From JAFGHJ01 sp964606065 (GTDB taxonomy: Bacteria; Hydrothermota; UBA3072), in NCBI GenBank assembly GCA_964606065.1, contig CAZSEX010000026.1, positions 1-29,414 of the forward strand: a stretch of DNA of 29,414 nucleotides, in the 5' to 3' direction. This document shows, piece by piece, positions 1 through 7,343 of the stretch. How positions within the stretch are numbered: position 1 is the stretch's first letter; every line of letters begins with the position of its first letter. The notes beneath the pieces were generated by a model. It saw nothing but the letters and a program-made list of their open reading frames with translations. It was not told where the DNA came from and ran no database searches. A program made the translations under genes and the position numbers.

Positions 1-114
1 GTTAAAAAGGGAGACAGGATTCTTTTTGGCAAGTATAGCGGAACAGAAATAGAATATGATGGTGAAGAATATCTGATATTAAGTGAAGATGATATTCTCG
101 CGAAAATAGGATAA
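1..114 (+). CDS. groS: GroES co-chaperonin, C-terminal part (5' end outside window)
   Basis: The first 37 codons before a TAA at 112-114 encode the end of a Cpn10 protein. The pattern (GDRILFGKYSGTEI, then YLILSEDDILAKIG) is the GroES C-terminal beta-barrel. The family member is about 95 residues, so more than half lies upstream of the window. It caps the GroEL ring during ATP-driven folding in the cytoplasm. The next gene, groEL, starts 15 nt downstream behind an AAAGGAGGT ribosome binding site, which is the usual groESL operon layout. Confidence 0.95.
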   Translation, partial: VKKGDRILFGKYSGTEIEYDGEEYLILSEDDILAKIG

Positions 115-129
115 AAGGAGGTAGTAAAA

Positions 130-1764
130 ATGGCTGCAAAAGAAATAATATACGCTCAGGATGCGAGTAATTCTCTGAGAGAGGGTGTAACCAAGCTCGC
201 TAAAGCTGTGAGGGTGACTCTTGGTCCAAAAGGAAGGAATGTCGCTCTGGAGAAAAGCTGGGGTGCTCCGACGGTAACAAAAGATGGAGTCACCGTAGCT
301 AAAGAAATCGAATTGGAAAATCCTTTTGAAAACATGGGTGCGCAGATGGTGAGGGAAGTCGCGTCTAAAACAAGTGATGTGGCGGGTGATGGTACCACTA
401 CCGCTACCGTTCTTGCCGAGGCTATACTCCTTGCGGGAATGAAAAACGTAGCGGCCGGGGCAAACCCTATGGCATTGAAGAGAGGAATGCTCATGGCTGT
501 GGATAAAGTGATTGAAGAACTCAAAAAGCTTTCACATGACGTCAAAGGAAGAGAGGAAATTGAACAGGTAGCTACAATTTCAGCAAATAACGATAAAGAA
601 ATTGGAACGATAATAGCGGATGCTATGGAAAAAGCAGGTAAAGACGGAGTAATTACAGCTGAAGAAGGAAAAGGTTTAAAGACAGAACTTGAAGTTGTTG
701 AAGGAATGCAGTTCGATCGCGGATATATTTCTCCTTATTTTATAACGAATCAGGAAGATATGTCAGCGGAGCTGGAAGATGCTTATATTTTAATACATGA
801 CGGAAAACTTTCCGCAATGAAACCACTCTTGCCTCTGCTCGAGAAAATTTCTCAGCAGGGTGTTCCACTGCTTATAATTGCGGAGAGCGTTGAGGGCGAA
901 GCTCTTGCAACACTTGTGGTTAACAAACTCAGAGGGACTTTGAATGTGGCTGCAGTTAAAGCTCCCGGATACGGTGATCGAAGGAAGGAAATGTTAAAAG
1001 ATATCGCTATTCTTACAGGCGGACAGTTTATTTCCGAGGAGATCGGAATTAAGTTAGACGCTGTCCAGATAGCCGATCTTGGAAGATGCGATAAGGTTAA
1101 GGTCGATAAAGATAATACCACTATTATCGGAGGAAAAGGTAAGGGTGATGAAATAAAAGGCAGAATTCAGCAGATTAGAACCGAGATCGACTCTACAACC
1201 TCCGATTACGATAAAGAAAAACTCCAGGAAAGATTAGCAAAGCTGACCGGTGGTGTGGCTGTTATAAAAGTCGGTGCCGCAACCGAAGTAGAAATGAAAG
1301 AAAAGAAAGCGAGAGTAGAAGATGCTCTTCATGCTACAAGAGCGGCGCGAGAAGAGGGAATCATTCCCGGTGGAGGAGTGGGGCTTCTTCGAACCAGGCC
1401 AGCCGTGAAAAAATTCGCCGGTACTCTTGAGGGGGATGAGAAGCTGGGAGCGGGAATAATCAGCAGTGTTCTTTCAGAGCCTTTAAAATGGATCGCTACT
1501 AACGCAGGAGAAGAGGGCGCGGTTATAGTGGAGCATGTTTTAAACGAGAAAGATACCAATGTTGGCTTTAACGCTGAAACTCTTCAGATCGAAGATTTGA
1601 TGAAATCCGGGATCGTTGATCCGACAAAAGTTGCAAGAACCGCTCTTCAAAACGCTGTTTCGGTCGCATCGCTTCTTACGACAACTGAAACTTTAATCGC
1701 GGAAAAGAAAGAAGAGAAAGAACAAGCTCCTCCAATGCCCGGAGGAGGAATGCCTCCAATGTAG
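130..1764 (+). CDS. groL: Chaperonin GroEL (Hsp60)
   Basis: This 544-residue protein is a complete type I chaperonin (the family is about 540-550 residues) that folds client proteins in a double heptameric ring with GroES. Visible hallmarks are the N-terminal LGPKGRNVALEKSWGAPTVT stretch, the ATP-site loop GDGTTTATVLAEAIL, the family motif EDALHATRAAREEGIIPGGG containing the catalytic Asp, and a C-terminal tail of Met, Pro and Gly (PPMPGGGMPPM). An AGGAGGT ribosome binding site lies 7 nt before the ATG. It is co-transcribed with groES and ends at a terminator shared with the convergent operon. No regulatory element such as CIRCE can be seen, because the operon's 5' end is outside the window. 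Confidence 0.98.
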   Translation: MAAKEIIYAQDASNSLREGVTKLAKAVRVTLGPKGRNVALEKSWGAPTVTKDGVTVAKEIELENPFENMGAQMVREVASKTSDVAGDGTTTATVLAEAILLAGMKNVAAGANPMALKRGMLMAVDKVIEELKKLSHDVKGREEIEQVATISANNDKEIGTIIADAMEKAGKDGVITAEEGKGLKTELEVVEGMQFDRGYISPYFITNQEDMSAELEDAYILIHDGKLSAMKPLLPLLEKISQQGVPLLIIAESVEGEALATLVVNKLRGTLNVAAVKAPGYGDRRKEMLKDIAILTGGQFISEEIGIKLDAVQIADLGRCDKVKVDKDNTTIIGGKGKGDEIKGRIQQIRTEIDSTTSDYDKEKLQERLAKLTGGVAVIKVGAATEVEMKEKKARVEDALHATRAAREEGIIPGGGVGLLRTRPAVKKFAGTLEGDEKLGAGIISSVLSEPLKWIATNAGEEGAVIVEHVLNEKDTNVGFNAETLQIEDLMKSGIVDPTKVARTALQNAVSVASLLTTTETLIAEKKEEKEQAPPMPGGGMPPM

Positions 1765-1783
1765 TTAGGGCAACGATAAAAAT

Positions 1784-1815
1784 AAAAAGGGGGCAAATTA
1801 ATCTGCCCCTTTTTT
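1784..1815. terminator. Bidirectional intrinsic terminator between groEL and the convergent operon
   Basis: An A-run plus GGGGCA at 1784-1795 pairs with TGCCCC plus a T-run at 1804-1815, leaving an 8-nt loop. The A and T tracts on either side give a U-run in both transcripts, so the hairpin can end groESL from the left and the methyltransferase operon from the right. The methyltransferase stop codon (1798-1800) lies inside the loop. Confidence 0.85.
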
Positions 1816-2571
1816 ATTTGTCCTGGCTATATATAAAATCCTTTTTGTGAATCTATCCGGCCTCGAATGTTCAAAGCATCTAAATGTGTCTATAACCTCG
1901 AAACCCAGAGTTTTTAAACCATACCTTATTTCTTCTTCGTTGTAACCTTTTTCTTTGTGGATTTCATCGACTCTATGCCAGGTTGAATTCTTTTTTACGA
2001 AAAGCGTTAAATGGAGAGTTAATATTCTGTCTTGCTTACTAAACGAGTTTCTCCACACACTCATCAAATTTTTGTTTTCTTCTCTGACGTCTCTTCCGGA
2101 AACACACTTAAGTCCGTATGGGGTGTTCAGATCGAACAGGAGATGTCCGCCGGGTTTAAGCGCATCTTTTATAGAGCTAAAAGCTTCAATCAGATTCTCC
2201 AGTTCAAGTATGTAGTTCAGGGAGTCGAACATAGAGATAATAAGGTTGAAATGATTTGAAAAAGGTAATTTCATCGCGTTAGCCTGGACCAGAGCCAGAG
2301 CCGAGTCCTTTTCTTTAGCTACTTTCAGCATTTCAAAAGAGTTGTCTACTCCCATAAGAGGTTTCTTTTCTTTCTTGACGAAAGGTATTATTGAATTTCC
2401 CGTACCGCATGTTACATCGAGCATGGGCGTCGCTTTAATATTGAATAGATCGATGGTGTCCAGTATATAGTCTATCCATTTTTCGTAACTTACTTCTTTC
2501 ATAAGGATGTCGTAGTATCTGGCTATATTGCTATAAGGTTTATTGTAACTACTGATAGATAACTTTGTCAT
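1798..2571 (-). CDS. Class I SAM-dependent methyltransferase
   Basis: A 257-residue Rossmann-fold methyltransferase. Motif I is MLDVTCGTGNS (about residues 50-60), the acidic end of strand 2 is GVDNSFEML, motif II is around VQANAMKLPF, and LIISMFDSLNYI follows as motif III. The substrate cannot be read; the family includes small-molecule and protein methyltransferases. The start is kept because the N-terminal pattern (YSNIARYYDILM) is typical of the family. Its start overlaps the end of the upstream TPR-like gene by 23 nt, so it is the last gene of the five-gene minus-strand operon and is probably translationally coupled. Only a weak ribosome binding site is visible. Confidence 0.85.
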   Translation of the reverse strand: MTKLSISSYNKPYSNIARYYDILMKEVSYEKWIDYILDTIDLFNIKATPMLDVTCGTGNSIIPFVKKEKKPLMGVDNSFEMLKVAKEKDSALALVQANAMKLPFSNHFNLIISMFDSLNYILELENLIEAFSSIKDALKPGGHLLFDLNTPYGLKCVSGRDVREENKNLMSVWRNSFSKQDRILTLHLTLFVKKNSTWHRVDEIHKEKGYNEEEIRYGLKTLGFEVIDTFRCFEHSRPDRFTKRILYIARTNKKGAD

Positions 2572-3325
2572 TTTCTATTATAAATGTGCCTTCCGGAATT
2601 TGCGGGATAAAAGGCAGGTAGTCTTGTCTGTACAGCTCGAAGAGAGACCCTGCGTAGAAGTCCATGTCTTCATAAAATTTCCTGTACTGGTCTGAGAGCA
2701 CTTTTTCTATCCCTTTTATTGCTTTTTCTCTAAATATTTCGCTTGAAGAAATTTCATATAATCTTAAGTATAATCGTATGGTTAACTCCACGCCTTTAGC
2801 TTTATACAATGTCCAGGTCGCGAATTTTTGGACCATCTCGGGAGCGTTTTCTTTATAGGATGCTATAAGGAACCACTTATAAGCTTTCTCGGGCTTTTTA
2901 TTGTGAATATAATAGATAAATCCGATGGTAAATGGAATCTGCCATAGCTCTGGGTTGTCCCGCATCCCCTTATGAAGCAATTTTATAGCCAGATCGCTTT
3001 TTCTGGCATCGGTGGTAAGAAGTATTGTGCCCAGCGTGTAAACAGGTATAAATTTGGGGTCGAGATCCGTGATGATATCAAACATATGGTAAAGATATGG
3101 ATATCTTCTGTCACTCAAACGATGTTTACCGAAATAACTGCCGGTTTCAATCCAGAAAAGGTCCGCAAGGAGAAGATCGAATCCGCCTGTCATAGCTTTC
3201 ACAAATTCATTGGAAGGAAAGTAAATCAATTCTTCTCTTTTTTGTTGCGGTATCCAATCGAACCCCTTTTTTTCCGTTACGGCAAGGAGTAAAATTAAGA
3301 TTAAAGCCAGAAATAGTCTTTTCAT
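2549..3325 (-). CDS. Membrane-anchored TPR-like protein of an ABC exporter operon
   Basis: A 258-residue protein with an N-terminal hydrophobic segment (residues 3-16, LFLALILILLLAV) that is either an uncleaved anchor or a signal peptide. The rest is alpha-helical with degenerate TPR-like repeats (for example AIKLLHKGMRDNPELWQIPF and KAYKWFLIASYKENAPEM), so it is probably a periplasmic scaffold facing outward. I do not recognise a named family. Its ATG overlaps the permease stop by 4 nt (ATGA, 3322-3325), which ties it to the ABC transporter. A role as an accessory or substrate-handling protein of that exporter is inference. Confidence 0.7.
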   Translation of the reverse strand: MKRLFLALILILLLAVTEKKGFDWIPQQKREELIYFPSNEFVKAMTGGFDLLLADLFWIETGSYFGKHRLSDRRYPYLYHMFDIITDLDPKFIPVYTLGTILLTTDARKSDLAIKLLHKGMRDNPELWQIPFTIGFIYYIHNKKPEKAYKWFLIASYKENAPEMVQKFATWTLYKAKGVELTIRLYLRLYEISSSEIFREKAIKGIEKVLSDQYRKFYEDMDFYAGSLFELYRQDYLPFIPQIPEGTFIIENDKVIYQ

Positions 3326-4089
3326 AGAAATTCTTTTTTCGAATACAGAAAAGACGAGAAAATTATTAAAATCAAAGAATACATAAGGGAATAAGAAAAC
3401 GCTAAAAGGTAAGTGTTTATAGTGATTGGTAGGTGATAAACAATCGTGGCTTTTATGTTAAAAACCGAAAAATTAGGTAAAACGTAATACAGGAAATTAA
3501 ACAGTATAACCAGGGCAGGTATCCGGAGAAGCTGTGTCAGAGTTATAAGATAAAATGTCATATGAGCTATGAAAAAAAGGAGTAAAACAACAATCCCCGA
3601 AGTTAAAGGAGTCATAAAACAGGAGAGAAAGATAACCAGAGCGTCGAGCAAAAAGAACTCAAATAAGAAAAAGTAAAGAATGTTCAGTAGATATACATCC
3701 ATCCTTCCCAAGTATAATCTAAAAAATAACGTGAAAATGGCGAATAATATAAGAAGAACAACCACAATTAAATAATACATTCCCAGAAACTTACCAGCTA
3801 CAAACTCAAGCGCGCTTACCGGTTTGGACATTATGAAATATATTGTTTTTCTTTCCGTTTCCTGATGGAATATTCTGGTCCCTACGAAGACTATTATAAA
3901 GACACCAAATATTTCAATAAGGCTGATACCAAAATCCTTTATTATTTTTGCTTCTTCTCCTATAGATATAGGTATAAAAATCTTAGACGCAGCTATTAAT
4001 AAAAAACCTATTATTGTAATGGATAAGAGTATTTTATCCCTTATTGCTTCCTTGAAAGTATTTTCTGCTATGGTTAAAATTTTATTCAT
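3322..4089 (-). CDS. ABC-2 type transporter permease
   Basis: A 255-residue integral membrane protein with about six hydrophobic segments. It has the usual ABC-2/NosY-like start (ILTIAENTFKEAIRDKILLS), followed by a first membrane helix and then a short cytoplasmic loop near FHQETERKTIYFIMSKPVS. That loop, with a Glu-rich turn followed by the SKPVS motif, is characteristic of ABC-2 exporters. It overlaps the ATPase gene by 8 nt upstream and the TPR-like gene by 4 nt downstream, so the three should form one transporter. The exported substrate is not apparent. Confidence 0.88.
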   Translation of the reverse strand: MNKILTIAENTFKEAIRDKILLSITIIGFLLIAASKIFIPISIGEEAKIIKDFGISLIEIFGVFIIVFVGTRIFHQETERKTIYFIMSKPVSALEFVAGKFLGMYYLIVVVLLILFAIFTLFFRLYLGRMDVYLLNILYFFLFEFFLLDALVIFLSCFMTPLTSGIVVLLLFFIAHMTFYLITLTQLLRIPALVILFNFLYYVLPNFSVFNIKATIVYHLPITINTYLLAFSYSLMYSLILIIFSSFLYSKKEFL

Positions 4090-4984
4090 TTATCGCCTGC
4101 ATAAAGTGTTCTTCCAGAGTTTTTCTGACCGGTATTACAGAAAGTATTTTTCCTTTCTTTTTAATTATTTCATTAATTGCTTTATCTTTGTTCTTTTCGT
4201 CCTCGATGCGGAGGTGATTTATTCCGTCTTCGCTCTTCATTCTTCCATACCTATTGAAAGCTTTTAAGTCCCTTATTCCTTCGAATTCGATTTCCACATA
4301 TCGGATATCTCTTTTGAGTATTTCTCGCAGGGAACCGACCTGTTTCATTCTGCCATTTATTATTATTCCTACCCTGCTGCAAATTGCCTCCACATCGGAT
4401 AGAATATGGGATGAAAAAAGAACCGTTTTGCCTTTTCTGTTGATTTCTACAATTAAATCTTTTATTTCTCTTCTTCCTAAGGGGTCGAGCCCGGATAGAG
4501 GTTCATCGAGGACAACAAAATCCGGATCCCCAATAATAGCTTGAGCAAAACCTATTCTCTGTATCATACCTTTTGAATATCCGCTTATTCTCTTATCGAA
4601 GCTTTTTTTCAATCCGACCATGTTCATTTTTTCTTGGACTTTTGTATCCGAAAGATTTATGTTGTATAATCTGGCATAAAATTTGAGTAATTCTCCTCCC
4701 GTCAGATGCGGATAAAAAGAAGGATTCTCCGGGAGGAAACCGATTTTTTTTCTTGCATCTAACGGGTCCGATTTGTCGAATATTTTTATTTTCCCTGAGG
4801 TAGGTCTGATTAGGCCGGTTATTATTTTCAGGGCAGTGGTTTTTCCCGCGCCATTCGGACCCAGCAAACCGTATATTTCGCCTTCTTCGATTTCCATGTC
4901 GAGACCGTCCAAGCCAACCGATTTTTTCATCAAAAAAGGAGAACGGTATATTCTTACAAGCGATTTAATATCTAATATATTCAT
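4082..4984 (-). CDS. ABC transporter ATP-binding protein (ABC-2 exporter)
   Basis: About 300 residues from the chosen ATG. Walker A is GPNGAGKT (42-49), the signature is the degenerate YSKGM form, and Walker B and the following loop read FVVLDEPLSGLDPLGRR, then the switch region SSHILSDVEAIC. The C-terminal roughly 90 residues form the accessory domain seen in NatA/DrrA-type exporters. The ATG at 4984 overlaps the stop of the upstream radical SAM gene (ATGA, 4981-4984). An in-frame ATG at 5014 would add ten residues but would overlap the upstream gene by 34 nt, so I prefer 4984. It pairs with the downstream permease. Confidence 0.92.
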   Translation of the reverse strand: MNILDIKSLVRIYRSPFLMKKSVGLDGLDMEIEEGEIYGLLGPNGAGKTTALKIITGLIRPTSGKIKIFDKSDPLDARKKIGFLPENPSFYPHLTGGELLKFYARLYNINLSDTKVQEKMNMVGLKKSFDKRISGYSKGMIQRIGFAQAIIGDPDFVVLDEPLSGLDPLGRREIKDLIVEINRKGKTVLFSSHILSDVEAICSRVGIIINGRMKQVGSLREILKRDIRYVEIEFEGIRDLKAFNRYGRMKSEDGINHLRIEDEKNKDKAINEIIKKKGKILSVIPVRKTLEEHFMQAINE

Positions 4985-6090
4985 TTCCAAACGCCAACTA
5001 TCCTTTTCCCGCATTTGGGACAGCCATCATTTTTTATATTGTTTTCGAGAACATAAAAGCCTCTTCTTTTTATTAATAATGTGCCGCATTCAGGGCAATA
5101 AGTATTTTCGCCCGGATGCCCCAAAGGTACGTTGCCGACGTAAGAGTATTTAACTCCCATTTCGAGAGCGATTTCTCTTGCTGTCTCTACGGTTGTTAGT
5201 GGTGTCTGGGGTAAATTCTCAAGCTTGTATGTGGGGTAAAAACGGGAGAAATGTATGGGGACTTCGTCTCCTAAATTGGTAAGCATCCAGTCAATCATTT
5301 GTTTTATTTCTCCTTCTCCGTCATTTATAGTTGGTATTATGAGATAAGTTACCTCTAGCCAGACTCCTCCTGATTTTAGTCTTTTTAAGGTATCCAGTAC
5401 TGGTTTGAGACTTCCGGAAGCTATATCCCTGTACGAATCCTCTTTGAAAAATTTAAGGTCGACATTTGCTCCGTCGAGAAATGGTATAAGGTCAAGAAGT
5501 GGTTTTTCGTTTAAGTAACCATTGGAATGATAAACGTTCTTAATTCCTTTTTTCCCTGCAAGCTTTGCTGAGTCCAGCATATACTCGATAAAAACCGAAG
5601 GTTCCGTATAAGTGTAAGCTACGCAGCTTATATTATACCGTTTTTTATAGTGCAGAACCTCTTCGACCAGGTTTTTCGGAGGAAGTTTATAATTGCTTGT
5701 TTCTTCGGGAGCTAATTGAGAGATTTGATAATTCTGACAGTGTTTGCATCTAAAGTTGCATCCGGCTACCGCGATTGAATACGCGGCGGAGCCTGGATGG
5801 AAATGATAGAGAGGTTTCTTTTCGATGGGATCGATATGAACAGCGCATGGATTTCCGTAGCCAAGTGTATATAGTTTTCCTCCTCTGTTTTCACGTACCC
5901 TGCAAAAACCTCTCTCTCCGTCTTTTAAAACACACTGATGAGGACAATTCTGACATTGCACTGTTGTGCCTTCTTTTTTTATCCAGTACGAAGCGACTTT
6001 AGGTTCGACGTAATATCCTCTGGGTGAAGTTCTTCCTAACGCTGTTAGGGGTAAAGCAGCGAGTGCTTTCAAAAACTCTCTTCTATCCAT
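4981..6090 (-). CDS. amrS: Radical SAM enzyme of the AmmeMemoRadiSam (AmrS) type with Tat-like signal
   Basis: A 369-residue protein from the ATG at 6090. The N-terminus MDRREFLKALAALPLTALG fits a twin-arginine (RRxFLK) export signal. Next come a cysteine-rich ribbon (C46, C49, C53, C63) and the radical SAM cluster motif CNFRCKHC (C111, C115, C118). The C-terminal zinc ribbon has two CPxCG knuckles. This arrangement fits the AmmeMemoRadiSam radical SAM family, related to pyruvate-formate-lyase activating enzymes. The reaction is unknown. A GTG at 6141 would extend it by 17 residues, but a TTGACA/TAAAAT promoter lies inside that extension, which favours 6090. It heads the five-gene operon. A radical SAM protein with a Tat signal is unusual, because SAM is cytoplasmic. 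Confidence 0.85.
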   Translation of the reverse strand: MDRREFLKALAALPLTALGRTSPRGYYVEPKVASYWIKKEGTTVQCQNCPHQCVLKDGERGFCRVRENRGGKLYTLGYGNPCAVHIDPIEKKPLYHFHPGSAAYSIAVAGCNFRCKHCQNYQISQLAPEETSNYKLPPKNLVEEVLHYKKRYNISCVAYTYTEPSVFIEYMLDSAKLAGKKGIKNVYHSNGYLNEKPLLDLIPFLDGANVDLKFFKEDSYRDIASGSLKPVLDTLKRLKSGGVWLEVTYLIIPTINDGEGEIKQMIDWMLTNLGDEVPIHFSRFYPTYKLENLPQTPLTTVETAREIALEMGVKYSYVGNVPLGHPGENTYCPECGTLLIKRRGFYVLENNIKNDGCPKCGKRIVGVWK

Positions 6091-6098
6091 TACAGTAA

Positions 6099-6126
6099 AT
6101 TTTAATTTATTTTTATTTATTGTCAA
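6099..6126 (-). promoter_or_regulatory. Sigma70-like promoter for the radical SAM/ABC operon
   Basis: Reading the minus strand, TTGACA (6126-6121) is followed by a 16-nt spacer and TAAAAT (6104-6099). The predicted transcription start is about 6092, only a few bases before the ATG at 6090, so the mRNA would be nearly leaderless. No ribosome binding site is visible, which agrees with this. Confidence 0.6.
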
Positions 6127-6152
6127 GAACCCACCCCTCACACTGAGTTTGA

Positions 6153-6180
6153 ACCACAGAGATCACAAAGACCACAAAGA
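6153..6180 (+). repeat. Short tandem 9-nt units (YCACARAGA family)
   Basis: Three consecutive 9-nt units, CCACAGAGA, TCACAAAGA and CCACAAAGA, start at 6154. The same unit recurs on the opposite strand at 13240-13257 and 17166-17184, and in altered form at 17032-17060. It is a dispersed intergenic repeat with no coding content. Confidence 0.6.
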
Positions 6181-6186
6181 TTTTTA

Positions 6187-6258
6187 CTGTTAGTCTATTT
6201 GTCTGTTAGCCGGTTGGGCTGTGTTTTTTTGCCCACCGACACACCAATCCACTAACAG
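6187..6258. repeat. Nested inverted repeat in the intergenic region
   Basis: An outer pair CTGTTAG (6187-6193) and CTAACAG (6252-6258) encloses an inner stem CGGTTGGGC (6211-6219) with GCCCACCG (6231-6238), which has one bulged base. No U-run follows on either strand, so it is not an obvious intrinsic terminator. It lies between the end of the metalloprotein gene and the promoter of the next operon. Confidence 0.45.
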
Positions 6259-6290
6259 ATTTAAGAACAACAAATTACACGAACGGAAGG

Positions 6291-6755
6291 CTATATTGCC
6301 TTTGACAAAAGCGCTTCTATTTCTCTTATGGAAAGTCCATCTTCCTTATAATGAGGAAAACCTTTTTCTTCGGCGTATTTTAAAAAGGTTAACAATTGAT
6401 TGCCAAAACCTCTTATAATCACAAGCAAGTCGGTGTTTCTTTCATCCAGTGTCCTGTATTTTTCGGAAAGTTTATATGCCAATTTGTCGCGGAACGTTAA
6501 GTTTTTACTTTCCTTTTTATCTGTAAGAATATGGGACAATTCATGCGCCATTCCGCCTTCGATAACTTTTTCCGGAGCATTTTCCAAAGATGTATCGACT
6601 TCGATATAAAACCCTTCTTCACTCAGTTCCCCGTATTCAAGAAGAGCGTCTTTCAGGTCATTGTATTCAACTTGAATATCATAATCCATTAGTTCGGGAA
6701 AACTTTTTATTATTATTCTATCTCTGATCTTTGTTAAATTCTCGACTTTCGACAA
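6291..6755 (-). CDS. Small putative HExxH zinc metallopeptidase-like protein
   Basis: A 154-residue soluble protein whose central motif MAHELSHIL (HExxH at residues 71-75) is the zinc-binding signature of gluzincin-like peptidases. Acidic residues about 30 positions later, in the LDERNTD segment (E105, D109), could supply the third ligand. I do not recognise a named family and catalysis is not proven. The start is a TTG at 6755 with AAGGAT about 8 nt upstream; no earlier ATG fits. It lies 22 nt behind the PPC-domain gene and is probably expressed from the same promoter. Confidence 0.65.
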   Translation of the reverse strand: MSKVENLTKIRDRIIIKSFPELMDYDIQVEYNDLKDALLEYGELSEEGFYIEVDTSLENAPEKVIEGGMAHELSHILTDKKESKNLTFRDKLAYKLSEKYRTLDERNTDLLVIIRGFGNQLLTFLKYAEEKGFPHYKEDGLSIREIEALLSKAI

Positions 6756-6777
6756 AAAAATAATCCTTTAAAAAATT

Positions 6778-7200
6778 TTATTCTAAAAACATACCTTTTA
6801 AACCCGTATTGTTTTCCATCTTTCTTTCGAAATTCACTTCACTTTTCAATAAAACTATTTCATTCGTTACTTCAACCAGACCTTCGATTAAGTGCCCGCC
6901 GACGACTTCTTTTTTTTCGTTGCCCAAAACCGCATGTAAGTGGAATATGTATTCTTCGTTTTGCTTTACGATATTCCCTTCCAGCGAAAGTAATTCGTGA
7001 GGAATTTTAAAATACCGGGGGGTATAATTTCCCTTTTCTTTAAAATAACCAAGTTTGAAATTTTTTAATTGCCCGATCCCGGAAATTACCACAGCGGAAT
7101 TAATATGATATTTACCGCAGATTTCCCCCAGTTTTTCATAAATATTTTCGCCCGGAAAAAGTCTTATAAAAACTAAATCTCCCTTTTGTTTACACTGCAT
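6778..7200 (-). CDS. PPC (DUF296) domain protein
   Basis: A 140-residue, single-domain protein matching the plants-and-prokaryotes-conserved (PPC/DUF296) fold. It shows the N-terminal GDLVFIRLFPGENI strand, the AVVISGIGQLKNFKLGYF core, and the conserved FHLHAVLG and GGHL segments, whose histidines cluster in the trimer and bind metal in some members. Bacterial stand-alone PPC proteins have no settled function; plant members carry AT-hooks, and none is present here. An AGAGGAT ribosome binding site and a good promoter precede it. It is the first gene of a two-gene unit with the HExxH protein. Confidence 0.85.
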   Translation of the reverse strand: MQCKQKGDLVFIRLFPGENIYEKLGEICGKYHINSAVVISGIGQLKNFKLGYFKEKGNYTPRYFKIPHELLSLEGNIVKQNEEYIFHLHAVLGNEKKEVVGGHLIEGLVEVTNEIVLLKSEVNFERKMENNTGLKGMFLE

Positions 7201-7221
7201 ATCCTCTCACCTGTATTTATA

Positions 7222-7250
7222 TAATTAGTAACTTTTCTTGTATTTGTCAA
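7222..7250 (-). promoter_or_regulatory. Sigma70-like promoter for the PPC/metalloprotein pair
   Basis: On the minus strand TTGACA (7250-7245), a 17-nt spacer and TAATTA (7227-7222) precede the ATG at 7200. A GGTGAGAGGAT ribosome binding site lies in the short predicted leader. Confidence 0.6.
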
Positions 7251-7309
7251 TGACCGAACAATCCCAAATTATTCTAACACAAAAAACACATGACGTGAGC
7301 TTTTTTAAG

Positions 7310-7336
7310 CGAATCTTCAAGTCTGTGGAAGATTCG
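7310..7336 (-). terminator. Stem-loop just after the TonB receptor gene (non-canonical terminator)
   Basis: A perfect 9-bp stem, CGAATCTTC (7310-7318) with GAAGATTCG (7328-7336), has a 9-nt loop and starts 8 nt past the receptor stop codon. In the transcript direction it is followed by CTTAAAAAAG rather than a U-run. It may act as an mRNA 3'-end stabiliser or a weak terminator. Confidence 0.45.
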
Positions 7337-7343
7337 ATTTAAG

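Noticed and set aside
156..545. Long antisense frames within groEL and other genes
   Set aside because: They are shadows of well-supported genes with no family likeness or ribosome binding sites.
6163..6171. TCACAAAGA and other TTGTGA/TCACAA strings in the repeats as Rex sites
   Set aside because: They lack the inverted second half at the right spacing and belong to the 9-nt repeat units.
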